Positions 10,579 to 22,500 of a DNA stretch of 64,000 nt are shown in pieces. The DNA lies in NCBI GenBank assembly GCA_963971305.1, contig OZ020309.1, forward strand, positions 16,237,001 through 16,301,000, in the 5' to 3' direction. The stretch is from Arcuatula senhousia. Its lineage: Eukaryota > Mollusca > Bivalvia > Mytilida > Mytilidae. The notes under the pieces were generated by a model, which saw only the letters and a list, made by a program, of their open reading frames with translations, was not told where the DNA came from and ran no database searches. Both the position numbers and the translations under genes were made by a program. Position 1 is the first letter of the stretch. Each line of letters begins with the position of its first letter.

Positions 10579-11932
10579 TGACCTTTTTAGCTCACCTGGC
10601 CAAAGGCCATGTGAGCTATTGCCATCACTTGGCGTCCGTCGTCGTCGTCCGTCGTCGTCCGTCGTCGTCGTCGTCGTCGTCGTTAACTTTTCTTCAAACT
10701 TCTTCTCCTCTGAAACGGCTGCACAGATTCAAACCAAATTTGGTCTGGTGGTACTTTAGGGTATCCTCCACAGAACTGATGTGGGGATTTTTGATTCGTC
10801 GAAAAACATGGCCGCCGTTGCTAAAAATAGACCAGGGGGTCAAACTACTGTTTTTGGCTTGTAAATCAAAAAGTATAAGAGATAGATGAAATCTGATGCC
10901 ATGCTACTGCTTCAGCATCAATAGCTCTACAAAAGTCTCCATTGAGTCGAAGTTGTCAGATGACCCCTTATGGGAGTTACTGCCCCTTAAAGGTGAAAAA
11001 TAGCATTTTTTCATGTTTTTGGCCTATGGAATGAAAACTATTGCAGATAGAGAGAAGCTGTTGCTTGCTTAAATGTTCAGCTCATTTAGCTCTACAAAAG
11101 TCTCCTTAAGGTCAAAGTTGTCAGATGACCGCTTATAGGGGTTATGGCCCCTTAAAGGCAAAAAATAGAGTTTTTGGCCTATAGAATGAAAACTATTGCA
11201 GATAGAGAAAAGCTGTTGCTTGCTTAAATGTTCAGCTCATTTAGCTCTACAAAAGTCTTCATAGGGTCAAAGTTGTCAGATGACCCCTTATAGGGGTTAC
11301 GGCCCCTTAAAGGCAAAAAATAGTGTTTTTTGCCTATAGAATGAAAACTATTGCAGATAGAGAAAAGCTGTTGCTTGCTTAAATGTTCAGCTCATTTAGC
11401 TCTACAAAAGTCTTCATAGGGTCAAAGTTGTCAGATGACCCCTTTTAGGGGTTATGGCCCCTTAAAGGCAAAAAATAGAGTTTTTGGCCTATAGAATGAA
11501 AACTATTGCAGATAGAGAAAAGCTGTTGCTTGCTTAAATGTTCAGCTCATTCAGCTCTACAAAAGTCTCCTATGGTCGAAGTTGTCAGATGACCCCCTAT
11601 AGGGGTTACAGCCCCTTAAAGGGAAAAATAGTGTTTTTGGCCTATGGAATGAAAACTATTGCAGATAGAGAAAAGTTGTTGCTTGCTTAAATGTTCAGCT
11701 CATTTAGCTCTACAAAAGTCTTTTTAGGGTCGAAGTTGTCAGATGACTCCTTTAAGGGGTTTCGGCCCTTTAAAGGGGAAAAATAGTGTTTTTGCTTTGG
11801 AATGAAAACTATTGCAGATAGAGAAAAGCTTTATATTGCTTAAACATTCAGCTCATTTAGCTATACAAAAGTCTTCAAAGGGTTGACATTAAGACCAGGT
11901 GAGCGATTCAGGCTCCTGGGAGCCTCTTGTTT
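10579..11932 (+). mobile_element. Non-autonomous element with ~155-bp core tandem repeats (pearl/HINE-like)
   Basis: The left end has AGCTCACCTGGCC and the right end CCAGGTGAGCGATTC, giving a 10-bp inverted match (GCTCACCTGG). A CGTCGT microsatellite lies at about 10636-10682. The phrase AGCTCTACAAAAGTCT then recurs at 10923, 11088, 11243, 11398, 11553 and 11706, with a seventh copy (CTATAC) near 11859. The spacing is 153-165 bp, mostly 155. The end closes with a perfect hairpin AGGCTCC-TG-GGAGCCT followed by CTTGTTTC. Tandem cores with a terminal hairpin are described for bivalve pearl elements and other Helitron-derived elements. A classic Helitron end would be CTRR, whereas this copy has CTTG, so the class is tentative. 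There is no coding sequence. Confidence 0.65.
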
Positions 11933-11954
11933 CAACATGTTCTGAAATGAAAAT

Positions 11955-13988
11955 GTGCATGAAGATTCAGACGTGAACATAGATGATATGTTGAATAACA
12001 TAGATAATCAGGATGTCATTGATGTTCTCGATAAGGAGATAACGGCAGAAGAGATCTTGAAAGCTATCAAGAACTTAAAGAATGGGAAAGCGCCAGGGGA
12101 TGATGAAGTAGTTAATGAATATATTAAGAGCACAGTTAACTTGTTTTTGCCTGTATATGTTAAATTATTCAATTTGATTTTTGATACAGGGCTTATACCC
12201 GAAGCTTGGCTTACGGGTATTATAAAGCCACTGTACAAAAATAAGGGGGATCCTGGGAATTTAGATAACTACCGAGCTATATGCCTCACTTCCAATTTGG
12301 GTAAAGTTTTCACCTCGGTGTTGAATACGCGACTGAATATCTTGTCTGACGAAATTGGCATTATCACAGATGCTCAGGGGGGCTTTCGTCACGGATATTC
12401 AGTACAAGACAATATATTTGTTATGCATTCGCTTATATCGATGTATTTGGCCACGGGCAGAAAGCTTTTTTGTGCGTTTATTGACTTCAGAAAGGCTTTT
12501 GATAGCGTGTGGAGAGTAGGTCTTTGGCAAAAGTTGATTAAACGAAATATTGGGGGGAAGATGTTTAAGGTTATACTCAACTTTTACACGGATATTAAGT
12601 CCTGTGTAAAAGATGGAGATCTGAGAACAGATTTTTTTCCATGTGAAATTGGCGTTAGACAAGGTGAAAAGCTATCGCCTTTTTTGTTTGCTCTATATCT
12701 CAACGATTTAGAAGAATATTTAGTAGATAACGGCGGTGAACATTTATCCTTTGTGTCTGAATTATTTACTGAGAACATTAATATGTACATTAAATTATTT
12801 ATATTATTGTATGCAGATGATACTGTCCTTTTTGCTGAATCTGCAGAAAAACTGCAAACAATGTTAAATAAATTTGAAAGTTATTGCAGAGAATGGAAGC
12901 TTTCTGTTAATGTAAACAAGACTAAAATTGTAATTTTTTCAAACAGAAAGTTCAAACCTAATATTAATTTTACACTTTGTAACCAAGATGTAGAAATACA
13001 AGATTCTTATGTGTATTTGGGTATACTGTTCAACTATAATGGAAAATATTTCCAAACTCGTAAAAAACTGGTCGAACAAGGGCAGAGAGCTTTGTATGCG
13101 CTATATAGAAAAATTCAAAATATAGCTATACCTGTTGACCTTCAATTAAAACTTTTTGATACTCTAGTAACTCCGATTTTGACATATTCGTCGGAGATCT
13201 GGGGGTATGAAAATAAAGATATTATAGAAAAGGTCCACCTACAATTCTGTAAGCGTATTCTCTCAGTGAGAACATCAACTCCAAATTTTATGGTATATGG
13301 TGAACTAGGAAGGTATCCCTTAGAGCTACAAATTAAATTGAAGATGGTTAATTTTTGGTATAGATTAGTAAGTAACGAACAAAAACTTTCGAGTAAATTA
13401 TACTCACTTTTGGTAAAGCTTAATAGTAATGGTAATCAAACATGTAAGTGGATCAACTACGTAAAGTCCATTTTTGATGATTGCGGTTTAAGCGGGGCAT
13501 GGGAGATTCAACAATTTAATAATATAAATCTGTTAAAGGTAGAAGTTAAACGACGTCTCCAGGATCAGTTCATACAAAAATGGTTCGCAGATATGTATAA
13601 TTCGTCAAGGGGGGAGTATTATTTATCCTTTAAGTCGTTATTTTCACTAGAGCCATATTTGTTACGACTAAGCCGAGTTCGTCGTATACACATAAGTAGA
13701 TTTCGAACATGTAACATTAAATTTCCCATAGAAGTGGGTAGATGGAGAAACATTCCTAGGGAGGATAGAATTTGTAATCTGTGTATGAACGGTCTTGGAG
13801 ATGAATACCACTTTGTTTGTGTATGCACTAATATCAATGTACTTGAGCTAAGGCGAAAGTACATACCTAAGTATTATGTTGAATATCCAAACAAAGAAAA
13901 GTTTTTTGGGATTAACAAGTTTTGTAATGTTAGTCTATTAAAAAATGTGTCTATTTTTATTCAAAAAGTTTGTAAACTATTAGAGTAG
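11955..13988 (+). CDS. LINE (non-LTR) reverse transcriptase, 5'-truncated ORF2
   Basis: The frame of 677 codons holds a full reverse transcriptase domain and C-terminal region of a non-LTR retrotransposon, which copies its RNA into DNA at a nicked target. Visible motifs: NLKNGKAPGDD (about residue 40), NYRAICLTS, GGFRHGYSVQDN, FIDFRKAFDSVW (D177), GVRQGEKLSPFLFALYLND and the catalytic YADD at 286-289. Near the C-terminus a zinc-binding pattern CNLC...H...C follows IPREDRIC. The endonuclease domain is missing. The frame opens at GTG 11955 just after a stop at 11943, only ~23 bp from the end of the preceding element, so 5' truncation is more likely than a real start here. The remaining frame has no stop, which suggests a fairly young insertion. 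The clade is uncertain (CR1/L2/jockey-like group). Confidence 0.85.
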   Translation: MHEDSDVNIDDMLNNIDNQDVIDVLDKEITAEEILKAIKNLKNGKAPGDDEVVNEYIKSTVNLFLPVYVKLFNLIFDTGLIPEAWLTGIIKPLYKNKGDPGNLDNYRAICLTSNLGKVFTSVLNTRLNILSDEIGIITDAQGGFRHGYSVQDNIFVMHSLISMYLATGRKLFCAFIDFRKAFDSVWRVGLWQKLIKRNIGGKMFKVILNFYTDIKSCVKDGDLRTDFFPCEIGVRQGEKLSPFLFALYLNDLEEYLVDNGGEHLSFVSELFTENINMYIKLFILLYADDTVLFAESAEKLQTMLNKFESYCREWKLSVNVNKTKIVIFSNRKFKPNINFTLCNQDVEIQDSYVYLGILFNYNGKYFQTRKKLVEQGQRALYALYRKIQNIAIPVDLQLKLFDTLVTPILTYSSEIWGYENKDIIEKVHLQFCKRILSVRTSTPNFMVYGELGRYPLELQIKLKMVNFWYRLVSNEQKLSSKLYSLLVKLNSNGNQTCKWINYVKSIFDDCGLSGAWEIQQFNNINLLKVEVKRRLQDQFIQKWFADMYNSSRGEYYLSFKSLFSLEPYLLRLSRVRRIHISRFRTCNIKFPIEVGRWRNIPREDRICNLCMNGLGDEYHFVCVCTNINVLELRRKYIPKYYVEYPNKEKFFGINKFCNVSLLKNVSIFIQKVCKLLE

Positions 13989-14199
13989 CTATCATATTTG
14001 TGTTGTACTGTCTTTTTCTTTCATATATCAGTTGTGATAAAAAAAAAAAGTATTTGTATGTACATGTAGGTATGTAATTAATTGTCTGTATTGCAGTTAT
14101 ATTTGTATTGTATTGTAGTTTGTTTAATTGTGCTCCTGTTACGCAGTTTCTGCGACTGAGCGATTTTCTAAATAAAATATTCTGTATTCTGTATTCTGA
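13989..14199 (+). other. LINE 3' UTR with heptamer tail
   Basis: AT-rich tail after the stop codon. It ends AATAAAA followed by three direct copies of TATTCTG (about 14179-14199). Short terminal microsatellites instead of poly(A) are typical of CR1-like elements, which supports the orientation and gives the 3' boundary. Confidence 0.7.
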
Positions 14200-15048
14200 A
14201 TTAAAACAATAAACTATAATGTTAAAATTTTTGCCAGTTTTTGTATGAATTATTTCCCTTGAAAAATAAAAAAAATGTATTTACATGTATATAGTTTGAT
14301 AATAATTCATAAGTATTCGTTAACTTTTAATATAAAGAAACTGTTTAACCTAAATTTTATTCATATTTAATGACATTTGCACATATTGTTGCACTTTTTG
14401 CTTTTCGCGTTCACATGACCAGTGTCACGCTCCATCTTAAAATATATTAAATCGAAATTTTGTTGAAAATGACAACGATTCTAGATAAAAAAAAAAGATA
14501 AAGAAAGAATGTGTCCATGGGACGCGGATGCCCCCGTTGGCCCCAAATAAAAAGTTGAAAGTCCTACAGATCTGAGAGTCGCGTATGGCTTAGGATGCAT
14601 TGTTTGTCATACTGAACCTTCTTACCGAGTACCAACTCATTTCCATTTACGGTTAGAAACGCTTTGCGGAATTATACAGATACGTACGGGCGTACGAGCA
14701 TAAGTAAAACCTAGTGCTCCGACATGGCGTCGCGGGTGGCATAAAATGACAATTTTCGCATTTTTGGGACCATAAAAATCACTATATTTTACAAATATAT
14801 GTAACTTGAAAACCGTATATATATATCGCTACAAAATTTTGTCTTGCAGTTTGCGAGCGTAAACGTTGTAGCGGCACAATTGAGCCTCCTCTTATCGAAC
14901 TATACAAGAAGACATGAGACACCAATCGGGCAGTCCGAAGCCAAAAGTCAAGAAGAGCGGAGGCAAAATTGGTCATTACATAACAACACAAGCACGAACA
15001 AACAAGAGAGGACTTTAAAGTTTTAAAGAACTTTTAAAGCGAGCATAA
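14200..15048. other. Unassigned, with fragment of a common bivalve repeat
   Basis: Around 14508-14536 the text GAATGTGTCCATGGGACGCG resembles the start of an interspersed repeat I remember from bivalve transcripts. TTGTCTTGCAG at 14838-14848 could be a splice acceptor, but the sequence after it has no long frame. Confidence 0.35.
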
Positions 15049-15231
15049 GATATTCCTCTCACCATATTAAAAAAGGACATCTTTTTGCCCATTTCGAAGG
15101 ACTGGGCATCGTTCCTCGAAACCACTCTCACAAATGGTGTTGAGAAGAGAGTCGGAAAATTGGTTCATGAAATTTTCACCTCAGACGAGGATGGAACCAC
15201 GAGACTCAGTGTTGGTAGCCCGACACGTTAA
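15049..15231 (+). pseudogene. Possible orphan coding exon, 60 codons, no ATG
   Basis: An open frame between two in-frame TAA codons (15046-15048 and 15229-15231) has coding-like composition, with KRVGKLVHEIF and SDEDGTTRLSVGS. There is no start codon, no recognised family and no clear splice sites on both sides. It could be a remnant of a gene or transposon protein. I report it because its amino acid pattern stands out from the flanks. Confidence 0.25.
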
Positions 15232-15549
15232 CAACTTTACCGCCGACTCACTTTTATTTGATCAATGATCAAACCATTTGGTCCAAACGTGGAAAAGCTA
15301 ATGATTTATGGACATTTTTTTTTTTTTTTTGAAAATTGACTATTTCATTTCGATTTCGTCTGGAAATAAAACAAATAGTTGCATTTGCAGATGTAAAAAT
15401 GGGTAACTCAGAAAGATCAAAGACGAATCTAGCAAACATAATCGGATAACAGAAAACAAAACACACTTACAAAACTGAACCGTGAGAAATTGAAAATCCA
15501 GCAATGTGAACGAGGTAAAGCAAAAAATAATATCTACCTATTGGTACTT

Positions 15550-15705
15550 TCAACTCTTCGTTGTACTTCTCAACTAAAGCAGTTGTACATCTCAACTGTC
15601 GCATTTGCACATCTCAACTTTCGCCAATCGTTAAAAGATGTACAATTCAACTTGTGCGGATGTACTAAAAAACTTTCGCATATGTACTTCACAACTTGTG
15701 CACCG
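15550..15705 (+). repeat. Degenerate ~22-bp minisatellite (GTACnTCnCAACT)
   Basis: GTACTTCTCAACT, GTACATCTCAACT, GCACATCTCAACT, GTACAATTCAACT, GTACTAAAAAACT and GTACTTCACAACT follow one another roughly every 20-27 bp. Minus-strand versions occur at 10130-10200. Confidence 0.6.
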
Positions 15706-15783
15706 ATGTCGTGTTTTATCATTAAAGGGCACAATAAAACGACTTTATACTGCAATCGGTCTATTTGAGCAGTCAAATTACAG

Positions 15784-15814
15784 TGACCGTATATCGATAT
15801 GTGATATACGGTCA
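15784..15814. repeat. Perfect 12-bp hairpin
   Basis: TGACCGTATATC and GATATACGGTCA are separated by 7 bases. A shorter partial copy, GACAGTATATCA, follows. It may be a solo end of a palindromic element. Confidence 0.6.
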
Positions 15815-16454
15815 GTGACAGTATATCACTTTTAGTACACGCCCCCTTTCCGAGGCATGCTGTAAAACAAGGTCGAATATAGTATGGTACAAATATTTAG
15901 AAAAGAAGAATTTTATTGGTAATTGGCTAATTACCGATAGTGTGGTATTCAAGCATGAAGATTCCGCCACACAAGCCCCTTTATAAGGGATACCTTATTA
16001 TATTATTTTTTATGGAACTTGATAATTTGTAAATCCCAAATTAGCAGTACAACCTCTATACAAACACAGTGTTTTTTTTTTTGTTTTTTATTTTTTTGTT
16101 GGGGGTTGCATTCTAGGACACATCAGCTACATTAAAGAATTAAATCAAAACTCTAATAAATATGTATAAATAAAAGAAACCTTTCGTATGAGTGGGGAAA
16201 TGAATATTGGTATTAGTGAGCACAGATCGAAAGCGGGTTATTCGCTCTAGCAGAGATCTCTACGAATTTGTTCCTAATGCTGTTAAAGAATTTTCATGGT
16301 CCGGAATGACGATTAAAACCACATAAATCACCAATTATTTAATATATAATTTTATAAAAAGGATAGTATGTGAAAATTTTCATGCAACTCGGATTGAGAA
16401 GTCAGGACAGAAGCAAGGAATTAGAATACAGATATCCGTGGTCCTTGATTTGGC
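15815..16454. other. No gene seen
   Basis: AT-rich with a T-run near 16072-16098. No domain-bearing frame. Confidence 0.5.
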
Positions 16455-16625
16455 TTTCCTGTTCGAACATTTTGGTATTGATTACTAGTACTTGTACAAA
16501 TGCATTTTCATAGTTTTGGTCATTGATCTTCCAATGTTTTGACGTGAATGCTGTTGATGAGAGGTTACTCCTTGAAATTTTGAAATCGGCAAAATTAAAT
16601 TAACCGTTTATTCCCGGATAAATAA
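16455..16625 (+). repeat. Dispersed repeat, second copy at 31675-31830
   Basis: Both copies share GTTCGAAC(A/G)TTTTGGT, then TCTTCCAATGT, then TGATGAGAGGTTACTCCTTG at similar spacing and in the same orientation. This is an interspersed family of at least 130 bp. Ends are not defined. Confidence 0.7.
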
Positions 16626-17329
16626 ATTCAAGAAAAGTATTTGTTAGGTGAAATTAAAATTATAAACTTAAAAAATGGGTGGGAAATAATTGGATGTTCT
16701 ATCATGTAATTAAATATGCCCAATTTATGTAGGCAACTACTATCAAATCCGTATAAACCGGTAAACAACATATATAGAGAGAGCTAGTTGAGTTTGCAGT
16801 TGCACGGACTCCACGTGCTTTTTGATTGACAGGTGTAAATATTAATGCGTTGAATTGAATACCCGAATTTAAAATACTTATGATAAAAATATGTAATCTT
16901 AATATTTTTAACGCCGAATGTATTTGATAAATGTATTACATTTTATTCCAAGAAAAAACAATTATTTTTATTTTTTTTTATTTCTAGCATAATGATATTA
17001 AACTGCATTCTTACATGTAAGGCGCATATTAGTTAAAAAAACGGTAGCATTCAATTTTTAATTTTAAATTTATGCTTCAGTATAAATATATTATTTTTAT
17101 TCTATTTTTTTTCAAATTTCATTACATTAATTTACTTTAGACCATGAACATTTGTGTCATAGTACATAAACCATTCCATGTTATACAGTGTGCCCCTTAC
17201 CTGGCGACACAGGTGTTATGACCATATTAGGAGAGGGGCCCGAGGTAGGATCATTTTTCGATTTTTTTATTTGTGTTTTTTTTAAATAAAGAATACTCCA
17301 AAGAAAATACAAAATATTGCAGTATAAAC
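16626..17329. other. No gene seen
   Basis: Very AT-rich sequence without supported features. Confidence 0.5.
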
Positions 17330-17478
17330 ACAATAATAGTACACTGACTCGACATAAAATTGTATTTATACGAATTCGGCTCGAAACAAGATTTAACGCT
17401 CGGGAGACCCTCGCGTTTTCCTGTTTCTAAGCCTCATCCGTATAAAAATTTTATGTCGAGTCAGTGTACTATTATTGT
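17330..17478. mobile_element. 149-bp MITE with ~32-bp terminal inverted repeats
   Basis: The left end ACAATAATAGTACACTGACT, continuing CGACATAAAATT, is repeated exactly in inverted form at 17447-17478. The middle (about 80 bp) is unrelated and non-coding. I see no convincing target duplication, so the superfamily is open. Confidence 0.8.
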
Positions 17479-18376
17479 ATATCTCTACCCTTCAATATAT
17501 TGTTATTTAGGTAGCTTATCTTTAGGATAAAAAGTAATGTTTTGAATACTTATGATGTTTTATATACGTGATTTTCGGAATATTTATGTATAAAAGTATT
17601 AATTTGTATTTTTAAGAACTAAATTAAAGTCAATTTTAAATCATTAGTAACTTAAATGCCTTAATAAAAGTTTCCAGTTAAAAACCATTACTATTAGGCA
17701 TATTTCTGGCATATAAATGTAAATTCCCAATTTCGGGTATCTTTTTCGTCTGATTTACCCACAAGCCACCATAAAAGCACTAATCAATTATAGCGGGTGT
17801 ACTTCTCAATCGTTTTTACGCAGCGCACCTTCCATACATTGATTTCTATTTCTTTTTCTATTCTTATATATAGAAGATGTATATGTTTATACAGGTACTG
17901 TTTGTCCCGGGGTGGGGTGGGACTTTCTTTCTTTCTCTTTGTTATCCCTCCATTAGCTGGAGCACCAATCAATAATAATAAAATTATTGATATATCATGG
18001 TAAAGCGACTGTGTGCATGTGCAGGGTTAAAACGTAAAAAAATATATTAATACGATGTGCAGGTCCAGTATATATTCGGTCCCGTTATAATGCCGAATAC
18101 TGGGATGGAATGTCACATTACAATCCAACCCACCACCATATTTACACTGGATCACAAGGTCATTCCACTAAAAAATGGTTAGGACAGCAAACACATGTGT
18201 ACTAGCGTCTATGTTAATAATATTAACACACTACACTGCATAGCGTCCATTCATATAAGATATAAAGCATAGCAAACTAGTGAATATATACATGTATATA
18301 TAGTTTAAAAGTTAAGATTACATTAATACAAAACCCCTAAAGCGCATACACCTGGAAAAACTGTTAATATTATTTA
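17479..18376. other. No gene seen; inverted copy of 9531-9571
   Basis: 17800-17843 is the inverted partner of the repeat beside the hAT MITE. The rest is AT-rich and unassigned. Confidence 0.5.
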
Positions 18377-20722
18377 AATAGCTGTGTCGAAACCCTAAAT
18401 GTAAAAATAACCCTTATTGTAAAAAAAATTACATTAAGGGTTGGGAAGTTACTTCTGATGTAACATCAACAAACAATTAAGACAAACTATGTTTAATAAA
18501 TTAAATCTAAATCAAAACATCGACTTAATTAATAAAATTATACATACATGACATATGCAACGAATTTTGAATCCCGATATAGAACTGATTCAAATTGTAT
18601 GCTACTTTATAAAGCAGTCACTGGTACTACGAAAATAGGGTCCATATTCATGATATTGGTCAAAATGTTCTCCATATGTTAATGTTCTGTATACTCTGTC
18701 ATTTTCTGTATATGTTTTGTATTTTACATGTTTTTGTTTTTGCTTTGACCCATATGGGTGTATTTTGCAAATAAAGATATAACACATGCAACCCTTTATG
18801 TAAAAAAAAATATTTTTTTACATTAAGGGTTTATAAGTATAACTGTAACCCTTAATGTAAATTATTTCAAATGTAATTATTTGTTTTACCGGATTTTAAA
18901 CGCTCGAATAAATATATTGTCTCTCTGCTTCTTCCATGACGGATTGACGTTCAAGAAAAGTTGTATTTATGCATGTTATTTTTTCTTCTGTTTAATGAAC
19001 ACTGTGTGTATTTTATGAATGTTTGTTGGGCTTGTGCGCCTTTTTGATCCATGGACTCTGGTTATCAATGGTGACCGGTGTGGGAGGCGAAGAAAGAGTT
19101 GCCCCGAAAAACAACCACATACATTTCTTATAACTGACATGATATAATTACAAACAAGGATCGACACCGTTTCAGTGCCATATTAGGACTGGAGTACTCA
19201 TAAATTGGCTAATTGATAGTGTTTAGTTTTGTAATCAAAGCGCTACCTAGGCGTTAAAAGGCAAAATAAGTTTAAAATGCTAAAAGATTGTTCTTTTTAC
19301 CTATAATCTGCTATCACCTAGATGTATGCCCGACGCAAAATCATGCTACAGTAGACCACAAGTGTAGTATGCTAAATATCACAAGCCTGTTTAACGGTTT
19401 TGATAAATGTCTGTCAAATGTTATTATCAATGTACCAACATATCGAGGAACTTTTGGGCTGGTGTTCTCGAAGACACATCTTGTGGTGAAATACCATTAA
19501 CCCCCATCAAGTGGACCTAAACTAAGAACGAAACGCAAAGTCGTTCATGTGTAGAATACGTTGCAGTGACCCTATTTCTCATGGGTGGTGTCGTGTTAGC
19601 CAAGACTTAACTAGTGGTGAAATACCATTGACCCCCAACATGTAGTATCCAAGAAAGAACTAAACCCAAATCATTCATGCATTAAATATAGGTCGAAGTG
19701 ACCTAATTCATGTGTAGCCCTTCCCAAAATACATCTAGTGGTAAAATATCATCTAGTTTCCAAGTTACAGACCTACGTACCGAAGTAAAACTATATGTCC
19801 GATCCACATTCGTTGTCGGGCCAATTAAAATATTACCCTAATGGTTAATTTTTACACTAAGGTTTATTTTTTTACATTAAGGGTTATAATAATCCGACAT
19901 TTAACTCTTAATGTATAAAGGTACTCTTAATGTAAAAACTTTTTAAATAAAGGCATACAACGCCACATGTCATTTTTATACAAAAAAAATACAAAATTCA
20001 ATCTTTGCACTACTCAGCCTTAGACTTTCTCTTCTCAAGTTATATAAAATAATATTTTTTAAAAATTATTTTCTTTATCAAAGGTTCTGTTTTACATAAG
20101 AAATATGATTAGCGTATTTCAATAATCATTTCTATATTTTTGCTGAATTCATACAACAGTATTAGATTCAAAATAAGATTGCTTCCACCGAATTTCGACA
20201 ATATATGGACATTTTAGCAGCATACATGAGACTGTATAATATATTATTAAGTTCTTTAATTCATTATTAAATAAGCCCTTTATTAACATTTTGTTCCTTC
20301 TCTTTTGTAAAGTGTAAAATGGGTACTAAGAAGTGATGGACGAACATGTACAGTATGAATCATACAAACACCCTTCTGAAATGAGGAAGTCATAATTTTT
20401 GTCGGAACTTAATGATACTTGAGCGTACAAAAATAAAATAAAAAATTAAGCGTATTTTAGTCAAATGACCCAAATATTTATATAAAAAATACTTATATTT
20501 GGAGGCCATGTTGTCAAATTTTACTCACGACTCTTAATGTAAAAAAATGACAAGTTGCGTTTTAACCCTTAATGTAAAAAGTTTTTAAATTAAGAGTATT
20601 TTTTTTACATTAAGAGTTAAATGTCGGATTTGTATAACCCTTAATGTAAAAAATTAACCCTAAGTGTAATTTTTTTTTACAATAAGGGTTATTTTTACAT
20701 TAAGGGTTGCGACATATAGCTG
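18377..20722. mobile_element. 2.33-kb non-coding element with AACCCTTAATGTAAA-rich inverted ends
   Basis: The element is 18385-20714. The left end TGTCGAAACCCTAAATGTAA, continuing AAATAACCCTTATTGTAAAA, matches the inverted right end TGTCGCAACCCTTAATGTAA in the same way for about 58 bp with few mismatches. Flanks are AATAGCTG (18377-18384) and TATAGCTG (20715-20722), an 8-bp duplication with one mismatch. The AACCCTTAATGTAAA motif also occurs inside, in both orientations, in clusters at about 18786-18858, 19830-19930 and 20520-20640. No transposase frame is present, so it would need enzyme from elsewhere. An 8-bp duplication fits several superfamilies; I do not assign one. Confidence 0.7.
19480..19760 (+). 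repeat. Two units of the ~145-bp core-repeat family
   Basis: GTGGTGAAATACCATT..ACCCCCA recurs at about 19481 and 19614, and each is followed by a TCATTCATGC / TAGGTCGAAGTGACC-type block. Read in reverse it resembles 58080-58740. It lies inside the 2.33-kb element. Confidence 0.55.
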
Positions 20723-21006
20723 TCATCAGTATAGCTCTTAATATGAAAAAGGTATCTTACTAATCATGCTAATAGTGAAAGTAAATAAGGATACTTTGTA
20801 GAATTAAGATTATCATGTTTTCAGATAAAAAATAAAATATAATAAAGTAAAAGTTTAAAATCTAAAAAAAATGTATTTAATTGTGCTTATACGGGTTATC
20901 ATGTTTTCATATAAGATTAAAAAAATGAAAAAGTCTAAAATCTAAAATTTTAAGTTCAAGTTTCGACACTTTCATGGCAGAGGCCACTGGCAGAGGCATA
21001 GACGGT

Positions 21007-21039
21007 CATAGACCTGTATATTTAATTTACAGGTCTATG
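21007..21039. repeat. CATAGACCTGTA hairpin
   Basis: CATAGACCTGTA and TACAGGTCTATG are separated by 9 bases. The same inverted pair closes a palindrome at 54376-54423, and a half-copy occurs near 56662, so this is a dispersed family. Confidence 0.7.
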
Positions 21040-21054
21040 GCAGAGGTTCCTAGT

Positions 21055-21262
21055 ACAAACAGTTTTTTACGATTAGCCGTGACCGGGCTGAAGTTAGCTC
21101 ATTATTCATTTTTCATTATTCATTTTTCAATAATGAATAATGACTTGGTACATTATTCATTATTCATTTTTTTTATTTGAATAATGAATAATGAAATAAG
21201 TTAAAGTTCATTATTCATATGAATAACGAAAAATGATATAAGTTAAAGTTCATTATTCAAAT
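21055..21262 (+). repeat. AATAATGAATAATGA-rich repeat, inverted partner at 41050-41235
   Basis: The block starts with ACCGGGCTGAAGTTAGCTCA and continues as ATTATTCATTTTTC with several local palindromes. The reverse complement of 41050-41235 follows it closely for ~180 bp, including the non-repetitive start. Confidence 0.75.
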
Positions 21263-22500
21263 GAAAATTTCAAAAAGTTAATAAAAAGTTTTCATTCGAA
21301 TTATAAAAGAAATGAAATATAAAAGAACAGTATAGAATGAAAATAGGTTGAATTTTTATCAACTCGAAATGCTAAGAGGACAATATTTTCAGTAAAATCC
21401 TTTCAAAACGCTTTCTCAATATTTTTTAAACCAACAGTTTTAAACAGGATTTGGTTCAGCAGCTTTAAAATACTTTCTTAAATCTATTACAAATTACAAA
21501 ATAATGACTTCATGATTCTTGCGAAAACATAAACGGAGAATGAATTAAACAGTTGTGTATTCAAATAGAGGCCAAACACTAAACAGGTTTACAAATTCAT
21601 AAAAGTTTAAGATTCATGAAAAAAGAATAAGTCACTTTAGGTGTTAAGGTGTATAAAGGGTGTATCTACAACGCGGAAACGGAACGCGGAAACATGAAAC
21701 GGAATGGAAAACGTAAAATATATCTAATCGTTTTATGCCCAACTTTGCATAACTGTAAAAATCGTTATAAGTTCATATAAAGGATCTCTTTCCGTGGTCC
21801 AAATGACTTTTTATCATATATTTACACAATAATACAGCCTTTTTAGATATTTTATACCAAATTGACGATTCTAGCCATATCATTGTCTATACATATCATA
21901 CCCATTGCAAATCCATAATTCACCCCAAAACTCCATAACATACCCCTAAAAAATAAAATGCTTAATTTTAAAGACAAATCTAAATTTGTTCACAAAAATA
22001 GGCTTTCCAAGTTGCATTTGCATGTCACATGAGCGTTATCGAGGCATTTGAGACATTTTATATTTTGGTAATATTATGGAAATGTCATAAGTAAACACTG
22101 TATGCATCGTCGTAAGTTAATAAAACATGACCTTTATTGCCTCAATGCAACATTATAAACTAAAAAAATATTAAACTGTTTATCCAACAGTATTTTGTAA
22201 ACTTCAGAAGGATTTTTATAAATTGTGTGCGCATTAATGAAATTGTGTGCGCATTAATGATAAACAACATATCATTTCATAATTTAGTCATATTGAATAT
22301 TGAATATGTACTTTTTATATTATTAAAGTATATGATAAACAAAATATGATATGGCTCCCTCGACCAATATCATACCCTCCAGCTAAAACTCTCAGGATGA
22401 TATTGGCGTCTCGGGAAGATTTAGGATATGATATGAAAACAGCCATATGATATTTTATATTTTGTGCCTACGCGACGACATGTCGGGTATAGGCATTAAG
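21263..22500. other. No gene seen; 20-bp tandem duplication
   Basis: AATTGTGTGCGCATTAATGA occurs twice in direct succession (22221-22260). The rest is AT-rich and unassigned. Confidence 0.6.

Noticed and set aside
10509..10889. 126-codon frame starting before the tandem-core element
   Set aside because: It runs across the element boundary and through a CGT microsatellite (VVVRRRPSSSSSSS), with no domain.
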